9,336 nt of DNA from Oscillospiraceae bacterium (GCA_015064195.1 SVSO01000108.1:1-9336); one strand, 5' to 3'; positions 1 through 6,886 are shown, counted from the first letter of the stretch. Numbers and translations are program-made. Notes: a model not told the origin generated them from the letters alone.

Positions 1-449
1 ATGCGCGTTTTGTGATAATCCGCAAGCTCACCGAGAAGCGTCAGAAACAGCCCGGCAAGGGTGATATCATCCTCCGGTGCAATGGTCTTGCGGCGAATGA
101 TCTCGTCGATACGCTCGCGGATGGGAGCAAGGGCGTAGGTGGATTTGGTCAGATAAGGAATATAAATTCCCTCGTTGGATGGACAAAAATCCATAAAAAA
201 TCCTACCGTGTGATGCTCGTGGGGGGTGTCAGCTTCAAACTGCTGCGGCAGATCGAAGAAATCGCAGGTGACATCACCCTCCGTGGCATCGTACCGAACG
301 CCGCCTCGAATGCAGGGTAAACTGCCTTTGGAAATGTAAGTAATTTCCAGAAGTCCCTCGCGTGCTGGGAAATTTCGATGATAATTGTCCGCGCCGAATA
401 TGTGCGCGAAGCTGAGTTTCGGCAAATTGATGATCTTAAATTTGTCCAT
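1..449 (-). CDS. AraC-type transcriptional regulator, N-terminal part (truncated by window edge)
   Basis: The frame is open from an ATG at 449 to the left edge, giving 149 residues that begin MDKFKIINLPKLSFAHIFGA. The start is supported by the strong SD AAGGAGGT (455-462) and a consensus promoter just upstream. The visible part resembles the N-terminal cupin-like sensor domain of AraC regulators: beta-rich segments around residues 33-60 (LLEITYISKG, then GGVRYDATEGDV), a His-rich stretch PHEHHTVGFF near residues 79-88, then an amphipathic helical segment (APIRERIDEIIRR, LAGLFLTLLGELADYH) like the linker before the DNA-binding domain. The helix-turn-helix half is outside the window, so the family call is inferred. 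It is divergent from the glycyl radical enzyme operon and is its likely local regulator, perhaps sensing the substrate. It could instead be another cupin-domain protein. Confidence 0.72.
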   Translation of the reverse strand, partial: MDKFKIINLPKLSFAHIFGADNYHRNFPAREGLLEITYISKGSLPCIRGGVRYDATEGDVTCDFFDLPQQFEADTPHEHHTVGFFMDFCPSNEGIYIPYLTKSTYALAPIRERIDEIIRRKTIAPEDDITLAGLFLTLLGELADYHKTR

Positions 450-467
450 ATCGCACCTCCTTGCAAT

Positions 468-496
468 AGTATACCACAAAATCTTAAAATTGTCAA
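468..496 (-). promoter_or_regulatory. Promoter of the AraC-type regulator
   Basis: On the minus strand there is a perfect -35 TTGACA (491-496), a 17-bp spacer (474-490) and a -10 TATACT (468-473) preceded by TGG, an extended -10. Transcription would start near 461, leaving a leader of only about 12 nt that consists mostly of the SD. The call rests on sequence alone. Confidence 0.8.
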
Positions 497-515
497 GATA
501 TAATAAGTTTGTGCA

Positions 516-544
516 TTGCATTTTTTTGCCGGGGATGGTATAAT
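516..544 (+). promoter_or_regulatory. Promoter of the glycyl radical enzyme operon
   Basis: -35 TTGCAT (516-521), a 17-bp spacer and -10 TATAAT (539-544) with a TGG extension at 536-538. Transcription should begin near 551, upstream of the SD AGGAGG (563-568) and the ATG at 576. The -35 overlaps the repeated TGCA-T-TGCA (512-520), a possible site for the divergent regulator. It lies back to back with the regulator promoter, with 19 bp between the two -35 boxes. Confidence 0.8.
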
Positions 545-575
545 GAAAATAACTAAAATTTCAGGAGGATCTGCC

Positions 576-2699
576 ATGTCAACTGCGTCCCTCAAACGGG
601 AAATCGAGCAAAAAACTGACGGCATTTTCGCGCCATCATTCTACAAAGCCATGGGCCTTCGCGAGCATCCGGAACGTGCGGGTGCGGCGAGAGCGGCAGG
701 GGTGAAACGCCTGCTTTGTGAGGCCACGCCTTACCTTCACAAGAACGATCGCATCGCCGGCAGCCTGTACACATGGTTCATTTCGCCGGACGCGCCCGGT
801 CTTTCCGAGGCGTACGAGATCTGCAACCGGTACGGCGAGCGGCACTTCATGACCAACGCCGACCATTTTGCGCCGGATTACCGCAAGCTCAGACGGCTGG
901 GCATTCCGGGGCTGCTTTCCGAGATCCGTGCATCGAAAAAAATGCACGCTGGCGATCTTAAAAAAGAACAGATGCTCGATGATATGGAAATCGCGCTGTC
1001 CGGACTGCACGATCTGGCGGAAAATTACGCTGATGCAGCCGCTGCCCATATCGGTCAGCCCGGCTGGAATGACGAAATTCTTACTGAAATTGCCAATAAT
1101 TGCAAAAATCTTACAATTCGCGCGCCTGAAACCTTTGCGGAGGGCCTGCAGCTCATGTGGCTGACCCACCTCGCGTTTCTGGCGGAGGGGCGATTCGCCA
1201 TGGCGATCGGCCGTATCGACCAGTTTTTGTGGCCGCTTTTCGAGCGCGACATCCAGCGCGGAACGTTGACGGAAGCTCTTGCAACCGAGCTATTGGAACA
1301 AGTGTTCTGTAAAATTTATGAATATCGCATGATCCACGGAAGCGACGACACAGTCAACATTTGCGTCGGCGGACGGTCGATTTCCGGCGAATGCGAGGTC
1401 AATCGTCTCAGCTTCTGCGTGGTCGAAGCGGTGAAAAACTGCCAGATCCCAGGCCCGAATTTGTCAGCCCGCATCTCACAAAATACGCCTGATGAATTTC
1501 TCGATGCCTGCCTTGTTTCCATTGGAACGGGGCTTGGCTATCCGGCGCTGATGAATGACGAGGTGAACGTCGCGGCACTCATGCGCTACGGCTACGACGA
1601 GGCGGATGTGTACGATTTCAGCATGGTCGGCTGCCACGAAAATTTCATCACAGGCAAGCAGCCGCCGTGGACCGACGGGCGATTTGACACGCCGCGCTTT
1701 TTCGAATACCTGTTCAACCGCGGCAAAGCCATCCGCTACCCCGGCGACGGCATCGATACGGGCGACGTTGCGGAAATTTCGTCCATGGACGACCTGATTT
1801 CGCGGCTTGAGATGCAGATTTCCGATGGCGTGCGGCATTACGCGGAGAAATTCTATGCCGAAAATCGCCTGGAGAATCCTGACTTTTTCACCTCTCCCTT
1901 CCTCTCCTGCTTCTGCGATGACTGCATCGCACGGGGCATGGACATCAACCTTGGCGGCGCGAAATATCCGTCCGTTCACGGCGCGGACATTATGGGCATC
2001 GGCACCATGAGCGATGCGCTAGCGGCCATTGAAAAAGTGGTATTTGAGGGAAAATATGCCACGCTTTCCGAAATCAGACAGGCACTTCTGGACAATTTTA
2101 AGGGGCATGAGGCACTGCGAGAGCGGCTTCTTGCCGCGCCGAAATATGGCAACAACGACGATTTTGTCGACAAATATGCGGTCTGGTGCGTGGATTTCTG
2201 CGCCGGCGAGTTCGCGAAATACCGCACGCCCGACGGCGGCGGAATGTACATCGCGGCGGCATCCAACACGGCCAACATTTCCGCCGGTGAGCTTCTCGCG
2301 GCGACGCCCGATGGCCGACTGGCAGGCGAACCGCTCTCCGACGCCGCATCGCCCACCTACGGTCGCGACACCCGCGGCGTGACGGCGGTGGTTGGCAGTC
2401 TGACAAAGCCGGATTATACAAAAGTTGCCAGCGGATCGGTGGTCAATCAGAAGTTCTCGCCGGCCATGTTCGGTGATGCGAACCGGGCAAAGCTGCTGGC
2501 ACTCATCAAGGTCTATTTTGCCAGAGGCGGCCAGGAAATTCAGATCAACGCCACCTCTCGCGAGACGCTGATCGACGCCATGGAGCATCCGGAAAAATAC
2601 CCCACTATGGTGGTGCGCGTATCGGGATTTTCCGCTATCTATGTCACACTGCCGCGCGCGGTGCAGCTGGACATTTTGAACAGAACCCAGCAGGCGTGA
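576..2699 (+). CDS. Glycyl radical enzyme, PFL/dehydratase superfamily, substrate unknown
   Basis: A 707-residue oxygen-sensitive enzyme that would use a protein glycyl radical to make a thiyl radical and then eliminate or cleave its substrate. The C-terminus has the signature VRVSGFS with the radical Gly684, 24 residues from the end, preceded by GGQEIQINATSRETL and AMEHPEKYPTMV, as in the family. The active-site Cys353 lies in MVGCHENF; Glu355 corresponds to the general-base Glu of GCxE-type dehydratases and lyases. The PFL-like domain fills residues 1 to about 580 (QFLWPLFERDIQRGTLTEA; GPNLSARIS; GYPALMNDEV). It is shorter than the usual 750-850 residues. ATG 576 is chosen because its SD AGGAGG lies 7 nt upstream and the promoter -10 is at 539-544; upstream in-frame ATGs lie before the transcription start. 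The activase follows after 1 bp. Family is certain, reaction is not; the Glu argues against true pyruvate formate-lyase, which has two adjacent Cys. Confidence 0.93.
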   Translation: MSTASLKREIEQKTDGIFAPSFYKAMGLREHPERAGAARAAGVKRLLCEATPYLHKNDRIAGSLYTWFISPDAPGLSEAYEICNRYGERHFMTNADHFAPDYRKLRRLGIPGLLSEIRASKKMHAGDLKKEQMLDDMEIALSGLHDLAENYADAAAAHIGQPGWNDEILTEIANNCKNLTIRAPETFAEGLQLMWLTHLAFLAEGRFAMAIGRIDQFLWPLFERDIQRGTLTEALATELLEQVFCKIYEYRMIHGSDDTVNICVGGRSISGECEVNRLSFCVVEAVKNCQIPGPNLSARISQNTPDEFLDACLVSIGTGLGYPALMNDEVNVAALMRYGYDEADVYDFSMVGCHENFITGKQPPWTDGRFDTPRFFEYLFNRGKAIRYPGDGIDTGDVAEISSMDDLISRLEMQISDGVRHYAEKFYAENRLENPDFFTSPFLSCFCDDCIARGMDINLGGAKYPSVHGADIMGIGTMSDALAAIEKVVFEGKYATLSEIRQALLDNFKGHEALRERLLAAPKYGNNDDFVDKYAVWCVDFCAGEFAKYRTPDGGGMYIAAASNTANISAGELLAATPDGRLAGEPLSDAASPTYGRDTRGVTAVVGSLTKPDYTKVASGSVVNQKFSPAMFGDANRAKLLALIKVYFARGGQEIQINATSRETLIDAMEHPEKYPTMVVRVSGFSAIYVTLPRAVQLDILNRTQQA

Positions 2700-2700
2700 T

Positions 2701-3453
2701 ATGGAGAAAACGACTGTATATATCTCATCCATCCAGCACTTTTCTGTGGGCGACGGGCCGGGTATCCGAACGACTGTATTTTTCATGGGATGCCCGCTGA
2801 AATGTCCGTGGTGTCACAATCCGGAGACGCGCTCCATGATGCATACGCTTCCCGGAAAATGTCAGGAAATAAGCATATCCGACGTACTGAAAGAAGTGCT
2901 GGAGGACGTGGATTTCTACTGCATGAGCGGCGGAGGGCTTACCATCGGCGGCGGGGAAGCCATGTGCCAGCCGGAAGGCGTGACGGCGCTTGCAAAGGCT
3001 GCGAAGGAACATGGAATTTCCGTCTGCATCGATACGGCGGGCGATGTACCGTGGAGCCATTTCTCCATGGTGCTTCCGTACACGGACTGCTTCCTCTACG
3101 ATGTAAAAACCGCCGATCCGGCACGCGCGAAGGATGTGCTTGGCGCAGATCTGCCGCGCATTCTCGAAAATCTTCGCCGGCTCATTGAAGCGGGGAAGGA
3201 TGTTCGGGTGCGGATTCCCCTCATCCCCGGGTTCAACATGGACAAATACGAGCTTGAACAATTGTACAAAACGATACGCGAATCCGGCGCGAGAACGGTG
3301 GACATTCTGCCGTTTCATCGGCTGGGATTCGGTAAATACGAAGCCCTCGGCATAGACAATCCGATGGCTGACACCCTTCCGCCAACCATGGCGGAGGTGC
3401 GTGCCGCCGCCGAAGTGTTTGCGCCGGAATTTACAGTAACCATCGAACAATAA
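2701..3453 (+). CDS. Glycyl radical enzyme activase, radical SAM, PflA-like short form
   Basis: A 250-residue radical-SAM protein that would use S-adenosylmethionine and a [4Fe-4S] cluster to abstract hydrogen from Gly684 of the upstream enzyme. The signature is DGPGIRTTVFFMGC followed by CPLKCPWC, with cluster ligands C31, C35 and C38. The SAM-binding stretch is SGGGLTIGGGEAMCQ (76-90), resembling the GGEA of PflA rather than the GGEP of most other activases. C-terminal motifs are VRIPLIPGFN and VDILPFHRLGFGKYEAL. It lacks the ferredoxin-like insertion with two extra [4Fe-4S] clusters normally found after the CxxxCxxC loop in activases of non-PFL glycyl radical enzymes; the segment 43-75 is short with only isolated Cys. 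Its ATG is 1 bp after the preceding stop and has only a weak SD, so translation is probably coupled. Co-encoding makes the pairing secure. Confidence 0.95.
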   Translation: MEKTTVYISSIQHFSVGDGPGIRTTVFFMGCPLKCPWCHNPETRSMMHTLPGKCQEISISDVLKEVLEDVDFYCMSGGGLTIGGGEAMCQPEGVTALAKAAKEHGISVCIDTAGDVPWSHFSMVLPYTDCFLYDVKTADPARAKDVLGADLPRILENLRRLIEAGKDVRVRIPLIPGFNMDKYELEQLYKTIRESGARTVDILPFHRLGFGKYEALGIDNPMADTLPPTMAEVRAAAEVFAPEFTVTIEQ

Positions 3454-3466
3454 AGGAGATTGAATC

Positions 3467-4567
3467 ATGAAAAAAACTGCAACAGCCGCCGTTTTTCACG
3501 GCGCAGGAAAGCCCTTTGAAGTACGCGAATTTGACATCGCTCCCACTCCCTCCGGTTATGCCAGAATGAGCCTCATCGCCAGCGGCGTATGCGGCACGGA
3601 TATGCATATTTTCCGCGGAAAGTTGGACAATATGACACCGGCCATCATCGGTCACGAATTCGTTGGTACCATCGACGATGTGAACGCGGAGGAAGCGGCG
3701 AAGTACGGCCTCAAGCTGGGCGACCGCGTGATCGCCGACATCGCCGTACCCTGCGGCGAATGCGCACTCTGCCGCGCCGGCGACGATGCCAACTGCCCCA
3801 ACATGATCTGCACCAATGATATGGACATTTCCGAACAACCGTACCTCGGCGGCGCGTATACCGAGGTCAATTTCACGCCCCTGACCAACCTGATCAAAAT
3901 TCCGGAGTCCGTTGACCCGGTGGCGGCCGCCGTTTGTGCCTGCCCCGGCCCGACCATGTTCCACGCCGTCTACCTGGCCAACCGCGCCGGCATCGATCTT
4001 ACCAAGGTTGAAACCGCCGTTGTGCAGGGTCTCGGACCGGTGGGATGCTTCGCCGTGGCGTACCTCCATGCCATCGGCGTGAAGAACGTCATCGCTACCT
4101 GCGCCAGCGAAAATCATCGCCGGAACGCGCTGGTGAAGGCTCTCGGCGCGGACGAGATCATCAGTTTTTCGGCAATTTCCAAGGAAGATGCGGCCGCAAA
4201 GATCCTCGAAATCAGCGGCGGAATGGGCGCAGATCTGTGCGTTGAATGCTCCGGCGCACCGGATGCGATCCCCTTCGGCATGGACATTCTGCGCCTGCGC
4301 GGCGTCTATCTCATCCCCGGTCAGTACAGCAACAGCGGCGCGGTTTCCATCTCCCCGGAGGTCATCACCTTCAAGGCTCTGCAGATCCTCGGCTCGTCTC
4401 AGTACTCCATCCCGGATGTGAAGAATTACGTGGATTTCCTTGACAAAAATCCCGATGTGGCAGCGAAGATCAAGACCCTCGCGACCGTCTATCCGGTGCG
4501 CCTTGTCAACGAAGCCTTCGACGATATGGGCAAGCGTCTCAACATCAAAACGCTGCTCGTTCCGTGA
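3467..4567 (+). CDS. Zinc-dependent medium-chain alcohol dehydrogenase (COG1063-like)
   Basis: A 366-residue cytosolic oxidoreductase of the threonine/sorbitol dehydrogenase type. Catalytic zinc ligands are C42 (SGVCGTD) and H63 with E64 (IIGHEF), plus a probable further ligand near C159 (CACPGPT). The structural zinc site is complete: C96, C99, C102 and C110 in CGECALCRAGDDANC. The Rossmann nucleotide loop is VVQGLGPVG (185-193). The second strand ends IATCASENHRR and lacks a clear acidic residue there, which could mean NADP(H) preference, but this is a guess. The SD AAAGGAG overlaps the activase stop, 7 nt before the ATG. Lying directly behind the radical enzyme pair, it probably reduces or oxidises the aldehyde, ketone or alcohol linked to that reaction. 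No specific substrate can be read from the sequence. Confidence 0.93.
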   Translation: MKKTATAAVFHGAGKPFEVREFDIAPTPSGYARMSLIASGVCGTDMHIFRGKLDNMTPAIIGHEFVGTIDDVNAEEAAKYGLKLGDRVIADIAVPCGECALCRAGDDANCPNMICTNDMDISEQPYLGGAYTEVNFTPLTNLIKIPESVDPVAAAVCACPGPTMFHAVYLANRAGIDLTKVETAVVQGLGPVGCFAVAYLHAIGVKNVIATCASENHRRNALVKALGADEIISFSAISKEDAAAKILEISGGMGADLCVECSGAPDAIPFGMDILRLRGVYLIPGQYSNSGAVSISPEVITFKALQILGSSQYSIPDVKNYVDFLDKNPDVAAKIKTLATVYPVRLVNEAFDDMGKRLNIKTLLVP

Positions 4568-4575
4568 GGTGACGC

Positions 4576-5307
4576 ATGGACATTCTGATTTTTTCCGGAC
4601 AGAGCAACATGGAGGGGCAGACCGGCGCTCCCGATCCCGGTTCGCTCCAACCCGGGCTGTTTGAATATCACCTGCTCACTGACTCACTTGTGCCGCTCCA
4701 AAATCCCACGGGCGAAGATATCGGCGAGCTTTTGGAGGCGGCAGATCAGGGCCACGGCTCGCTGATCCCCTACCTTTGCGGCCGGTATCGCGAGCTGACC
4801 GGGCGCGAACCGTTGGCGGTTCACACGGCAAAAGGTGCGACCCGGATTGATCAGTGGCTGCCCGGAACCCCCCTTTATGATAAGATGATCGAGAAAATCC
4901 GCGGCGCGATGAAGCACGCGGAAAATATCGAGCGGGTGTATTTTTTCTGGCTGCAGGGCGAAAGCGACGCGCTGGCCGAAACGCCCCCCGAACTGTACCG
5001 GGAGCGCATGATCGAGCTGAAAAATGCGCTCAAAAAGGATGTGGGAATCCAACGGTTCGCCATCATTGAGGTGGGCTGGTTCGCCTACATTTATAACCCC
5101 GGCAGCACCTACGACCGGTTCATCATGGACGTGCAGGAGGAGCTCCCCCGCATCGATCCCGACTTCACGCTGGTGACGGATATCTGCCTCACGCTGTCCA
5201 GGGATACGCGGTATCTCAACCCTCACGCGGCCGGACATTTCAACAACGAGGCCATGCGGCTCATCGGAACTGCGGCGGCGGAAGGGCTTGTAAAATCGGA
5301 AAAATAA
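4576..5307 (+). CDS. SASA/CE6-type carbohydrate (acetyl)esterase, cytosolic
   Basis: A 243-residue SGNH-fold protein of the sialate O-acetylesterase-like (SASA, PF03629) / carbohydrate esterase 6 group. The N-terminal block is SGQSNMEG with nucleophile Ser10. A KGATRIDQWLPG block (86-97) and WLQGESD (125-131) match the later conserved blocks, and NPHAAGHF (215-222) supplies the catalytic His, most likely H221. The protein starts directly at the catalytic strand with no signal peptide or membrane segment, so it acts in the cytoplasm on an imported small ester. The SD GAGGTG overlaps the stop of the dehydrogenase gene and the ATG is 8 bp after it, indicating coupled translation in one operon. 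Removal of an acetyl or similar group from a sugar or polyol that enters the pathway is likely but inferred. Confidence 0.87.
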   Translation: MDILIFSGQSNMEGQTGAPDPGSLQPGLFEYHLLTDSLVPLQNPTGEDIGELLEAADQGHGSLIPYLCGRYRELTGREPLAVHTAKGATRIDQWLPGTPLYDKMIEKIRGAMKHAENIERVYFFWLQGESDALAETPPELYRERMIELKNALKKDVGIQRFAIIEVGWFAYIYNPGSTYDRFIMDVQEELPRIDPDFTLVTDICLTLSRDTRYLNPHAAGHFNNEAMRLIGTAAAEGLVKSEK

Positions 5308-5310
5308 CCC

Positions 5311-5340
5311 AAAAAGGATTGCCGAATGGCAATCCTTTTT
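5311..5340. terminator. Bidirectional intrinsic terminator between convergent genes
   Basis: A perfect 13-bp stem, AAAAAGGATTGCC (5311-5323) and its complement GGCAATCCTTTTT (5328-5340), with the loop GAAT. A/T runs at the stem ends provide a U-tract on both strands. It lies 3 bp after the esterase stop and 12 bp after the stop of the convergent gene, so it should end both transcripts. Confidence 0.92.
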
Positions 5341-5352
5341 GTATGAAGCACA

Positions 5353-6834
5353 TCAAATCAGCACCGCATCCACGCTTTCTTCCGGCGTTTCGCGGAAGAC
5401 GAGCATCCAGTCAACCCGCTCCTGCGGCGTGTAGGTGAGGGCGGAAACGGCGGTGTGACCGGCACTCCGGGGCTTGCCGAACGCCACGGCAGTCGGGCCA
5501 TCCGCACCGCCGATGATGCCGATGGAAGCCGCGCCGTCGGATGCTCCGATGGCGGCAGTGCGCACCGGATCGTTGGGCCGCGCATCCCGGATGGTCAGCC
5601 GATCCGGGGCGATCTCCGGCTCGATTTTTACGGCGATCTCGACGTAATGATCGGGCAGATTTTCCCCCATTCCGGCCGGCAGGGTGAGCCGTCCCGATTC
5701 CAAACGCTCTACCGTCAGTTTGTGGCGGATCTTGGTCACGGGATGGACAAATGGGAACGCATCGCCCACCGATTCCGCACAAAAATGGGGGCCGGGAATG
5801 GAGACCGGCTTGCGATTCAGCCGGAGGGTGACGGTGCGCAGCTTGGGCTTTGCTGCGGTGGCCCACGGAAATGCGCATCGGCGGAACATCCAGTATTTGT
5901 CCGTCGGCAGCCCATAATGCGCCAGCACGTCCTCCATGCCGCTTTCACCGAGAAAGGGCACGTGCTGATTGCCCGAACCGTGGCGATTTTTGAGGGGGCG
6001 GCCGTTGACGATGAGAATGGGCGAAAATGTCAGGCTGAAGGGGTTCTCTGCGGCGATGGCGAGACGGTCATCCTCGGATAAATAGGGCCGGATGCCCATG
6101 TCAAAACCGCCGTCGTCCTCGATCTTGCCCCATTTTTCGTAGAATTCCCGCACCGTTTCCATCGGCACTTCCGCCAGCAGATCGATCACGATTCCGCGGG
6201 TGCAGACATAAGCGGTGGGGATGTGCCAATCGTAGCCGGCGAAGGCAATCTGCGCATGGATTTCTGTCTCACGCCCGGCGCGTTCACCCTTTTCGCCGGA
6301 TGCACCCAGCGAGCTGAAAAATACGCGCCACTCCTGAACTTTCGGCGGTTCGACGGGCACCCATTCGTAGTAATCCTTCTTGTATGGGATCGCGTCAAAA
6401 TCGAAGGTTTCATACAGCTTCACAAGGTAGCCGTGGGGGTCATCCATGGGCACGATCCCCAGCGATTCTGCGGCGGATCTCTGGGCATCCGTTGGCGGAT
6501 TTTCCGTGAGCCAGCGGGCAAACGCTTCCGCTGTCATGGCATGAGCCTGCTCCAATGCCGCTTCATGACCCAGCGTGGCCAGAAGCCGCAGAAATGTGTC
6601 AAAATCCTCTGCCACCGGAAAGGCGTGCCGCTTGGGATCACCGTAAGGATTGACGGCAAAAACCATCTCGCCGAACGCATTTATCGTGCAGTAATGGATG
6701 CCGTCAACGCCCGTCCAGCCGAGGATCTTCGCACCCCGCGGCGTGCAGAAATAGTCGCTCCGTGCCTCACCTTTTTCGATGCCGAAGGGGGCAAGGGAGA
6801 GCTTATTTTTGAGAAATTCCTCGTATCGTGTCAT
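5353..6834 (-). CDS. Soluble protein of unknown function with an OadB-type GGADGPT motif in its tail
   Basis: 493 residues from ATG 6834, chosen for its GAGGTG SD (6839-6844) and the promoter at 6858-6886; an in-frame GTG at 6846 overlaps that SD. The function is not recognised. The N-terminal 170 residues (GVDGIHYCTINAFGEMVFAVNP, then AEDFDTFLRLLATLG and FDFDAIPYKKDYYEW) resemble hypothetical proteins common in Clostridia, reminiscent of SMI1/KNR4-type proteins, though this comes from memory. The middle (about 175-420) is mixed alpha/beta, with PILIVNGRPLKNRHGSGNQH and YWMFRRCAFPWA. Residues 437-449 read SIGIIGGADGPTA, the hallmark of the membrane beta subunit of Na+-pumping decarboxylases, followed by about 44 residues ending in VDWMLVFRETPEES. 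There is no signal peptide or transmembrane helix, so it is not a decarboxylase subunit. It is monocistronic, converging on the catabolic operon. Confidence 0.85.
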   Translation of the reverse strand: MTRYEEFLKNKLSLAPFGIEKGEARSDYFCTPRGAKILGWTGVDGIHYCTINAFGEMVFAVNPYGDPKRHAFPVAEDFDTFLRLLATLGHEAALEQAHAMTAEAFARWLTENPPTDAQRSAAESLGIVPMDDPHGYLVKLYETFDFDAIPYKKDYYEWVPVEPPKVQEWRVFFSSLGASGEKGERAGRETEIHAQIAFAGYDWHIPTAYVCTRGIVIDLLAEVPMETVREFYEKWGKIEDDGGFDMGIRPYLSEDDRLAIAAENPFSLTFSPILIVNGRPLKNRHGSGNQHVPFLGESGMEDVLAHYGLPTDKYWMFRRCAFPWATAAKPKLRTVTLRLNRKPVSIPGPHFCAESVGDAFPFVHPVTKIRHKLTVERLESGRLTLPAGMGENLPDHYVEIAVKIEPEIAPDRLTIRDARPNDPVRTAAIGASDGAASIGIIGGADGPTAVAFGKPRSAGHTAVSALTYTPQERVDWMLVFRETPEESVDAVLI

Positions 6835-6857
6835 AGCGCACCTCACATTCTTCTGCT

Positions 6858-6886
6858 ATTATAGCATAAAATTGTGAACGGCGCAA
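6858..6886 (-). promoter_or_regulatory. Promoter of the 493-residue hypothetical gene
   Basis: Minus-strand -35 TTGCGC (6881-6886), a 17-bp spacer and -10 TATAAT (6858-6863) with a TGC extension. The start would be near 6851, giving a 17-nt leader that carries the SD. A 6-1-6 palindrome, TGCTAT-T-ATAGCA (6854-6866), is centred on the -10 box. Confidence 0.72.

Noticed and set aside
499..504. A second TATAAT as an additional plus-strand -10 box
   Set aside because: No acceptable -35 is found 16-18 bp upstream, and the site sits between the two better promoters. It is more likely an AT-rich flank of the divergent promoters.
516..575. Longer N-terminus for the glycyl radical enzyme from ATG 516 or ATG 543
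   Set aside because: Both in-frame ATGs fall within or before the -35/-10 promoter elements, upstream of the predicted transcription start, and lack an SD. ATG 576 has AGGAGG 7 nt upstream.
203..625. Minus-strand 140-codon open frame across the divergent promoter region
   Set aside because: It is out of frame with the well-supported AraC-type gene (SD plus consensus promoter, ATG 449) and runs antisense into the glycyl radical enzyme start.
1476..1979. Minus-strand 167-codon frame inside the glycyl radical enzyme gene
   Set aside because: It is antisense to a fully conserved enzyme region containing the catalytic Cys, with no SD and no recognisable domain. It reflects GC-rich codon shadowing.
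576..2699. Calling the enzyme pyruvate formate-lyase
   Set aside because: PFL has two adjacent active-site cysteines. Here a single Cys is followed by His-Glu, as in dehydratase/lyase-type glycyl radical enzymes.
5455..6081. Plus-strand 208-codon frame opposite the hypothetical gene
   Set aside because: The minus-strand frame is longer, has promoter, SD and terminator, and carries conserved motifs. The plus frame has none of these.
5353..6834. Annotation of the 493-residue protein as a Na+-translocating decarboxylase beta subunit
   Set aside because: Only the 13-residue GGADGPT-type motif matches. The protein has no transmembrane helices and no other OadB features.
6834..6846. GTG 6846 as start of the hypothetical protein
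   Set aside because: It overlaps the GAGGTG SD that serves ATG 6834 and has no good SD of its own.
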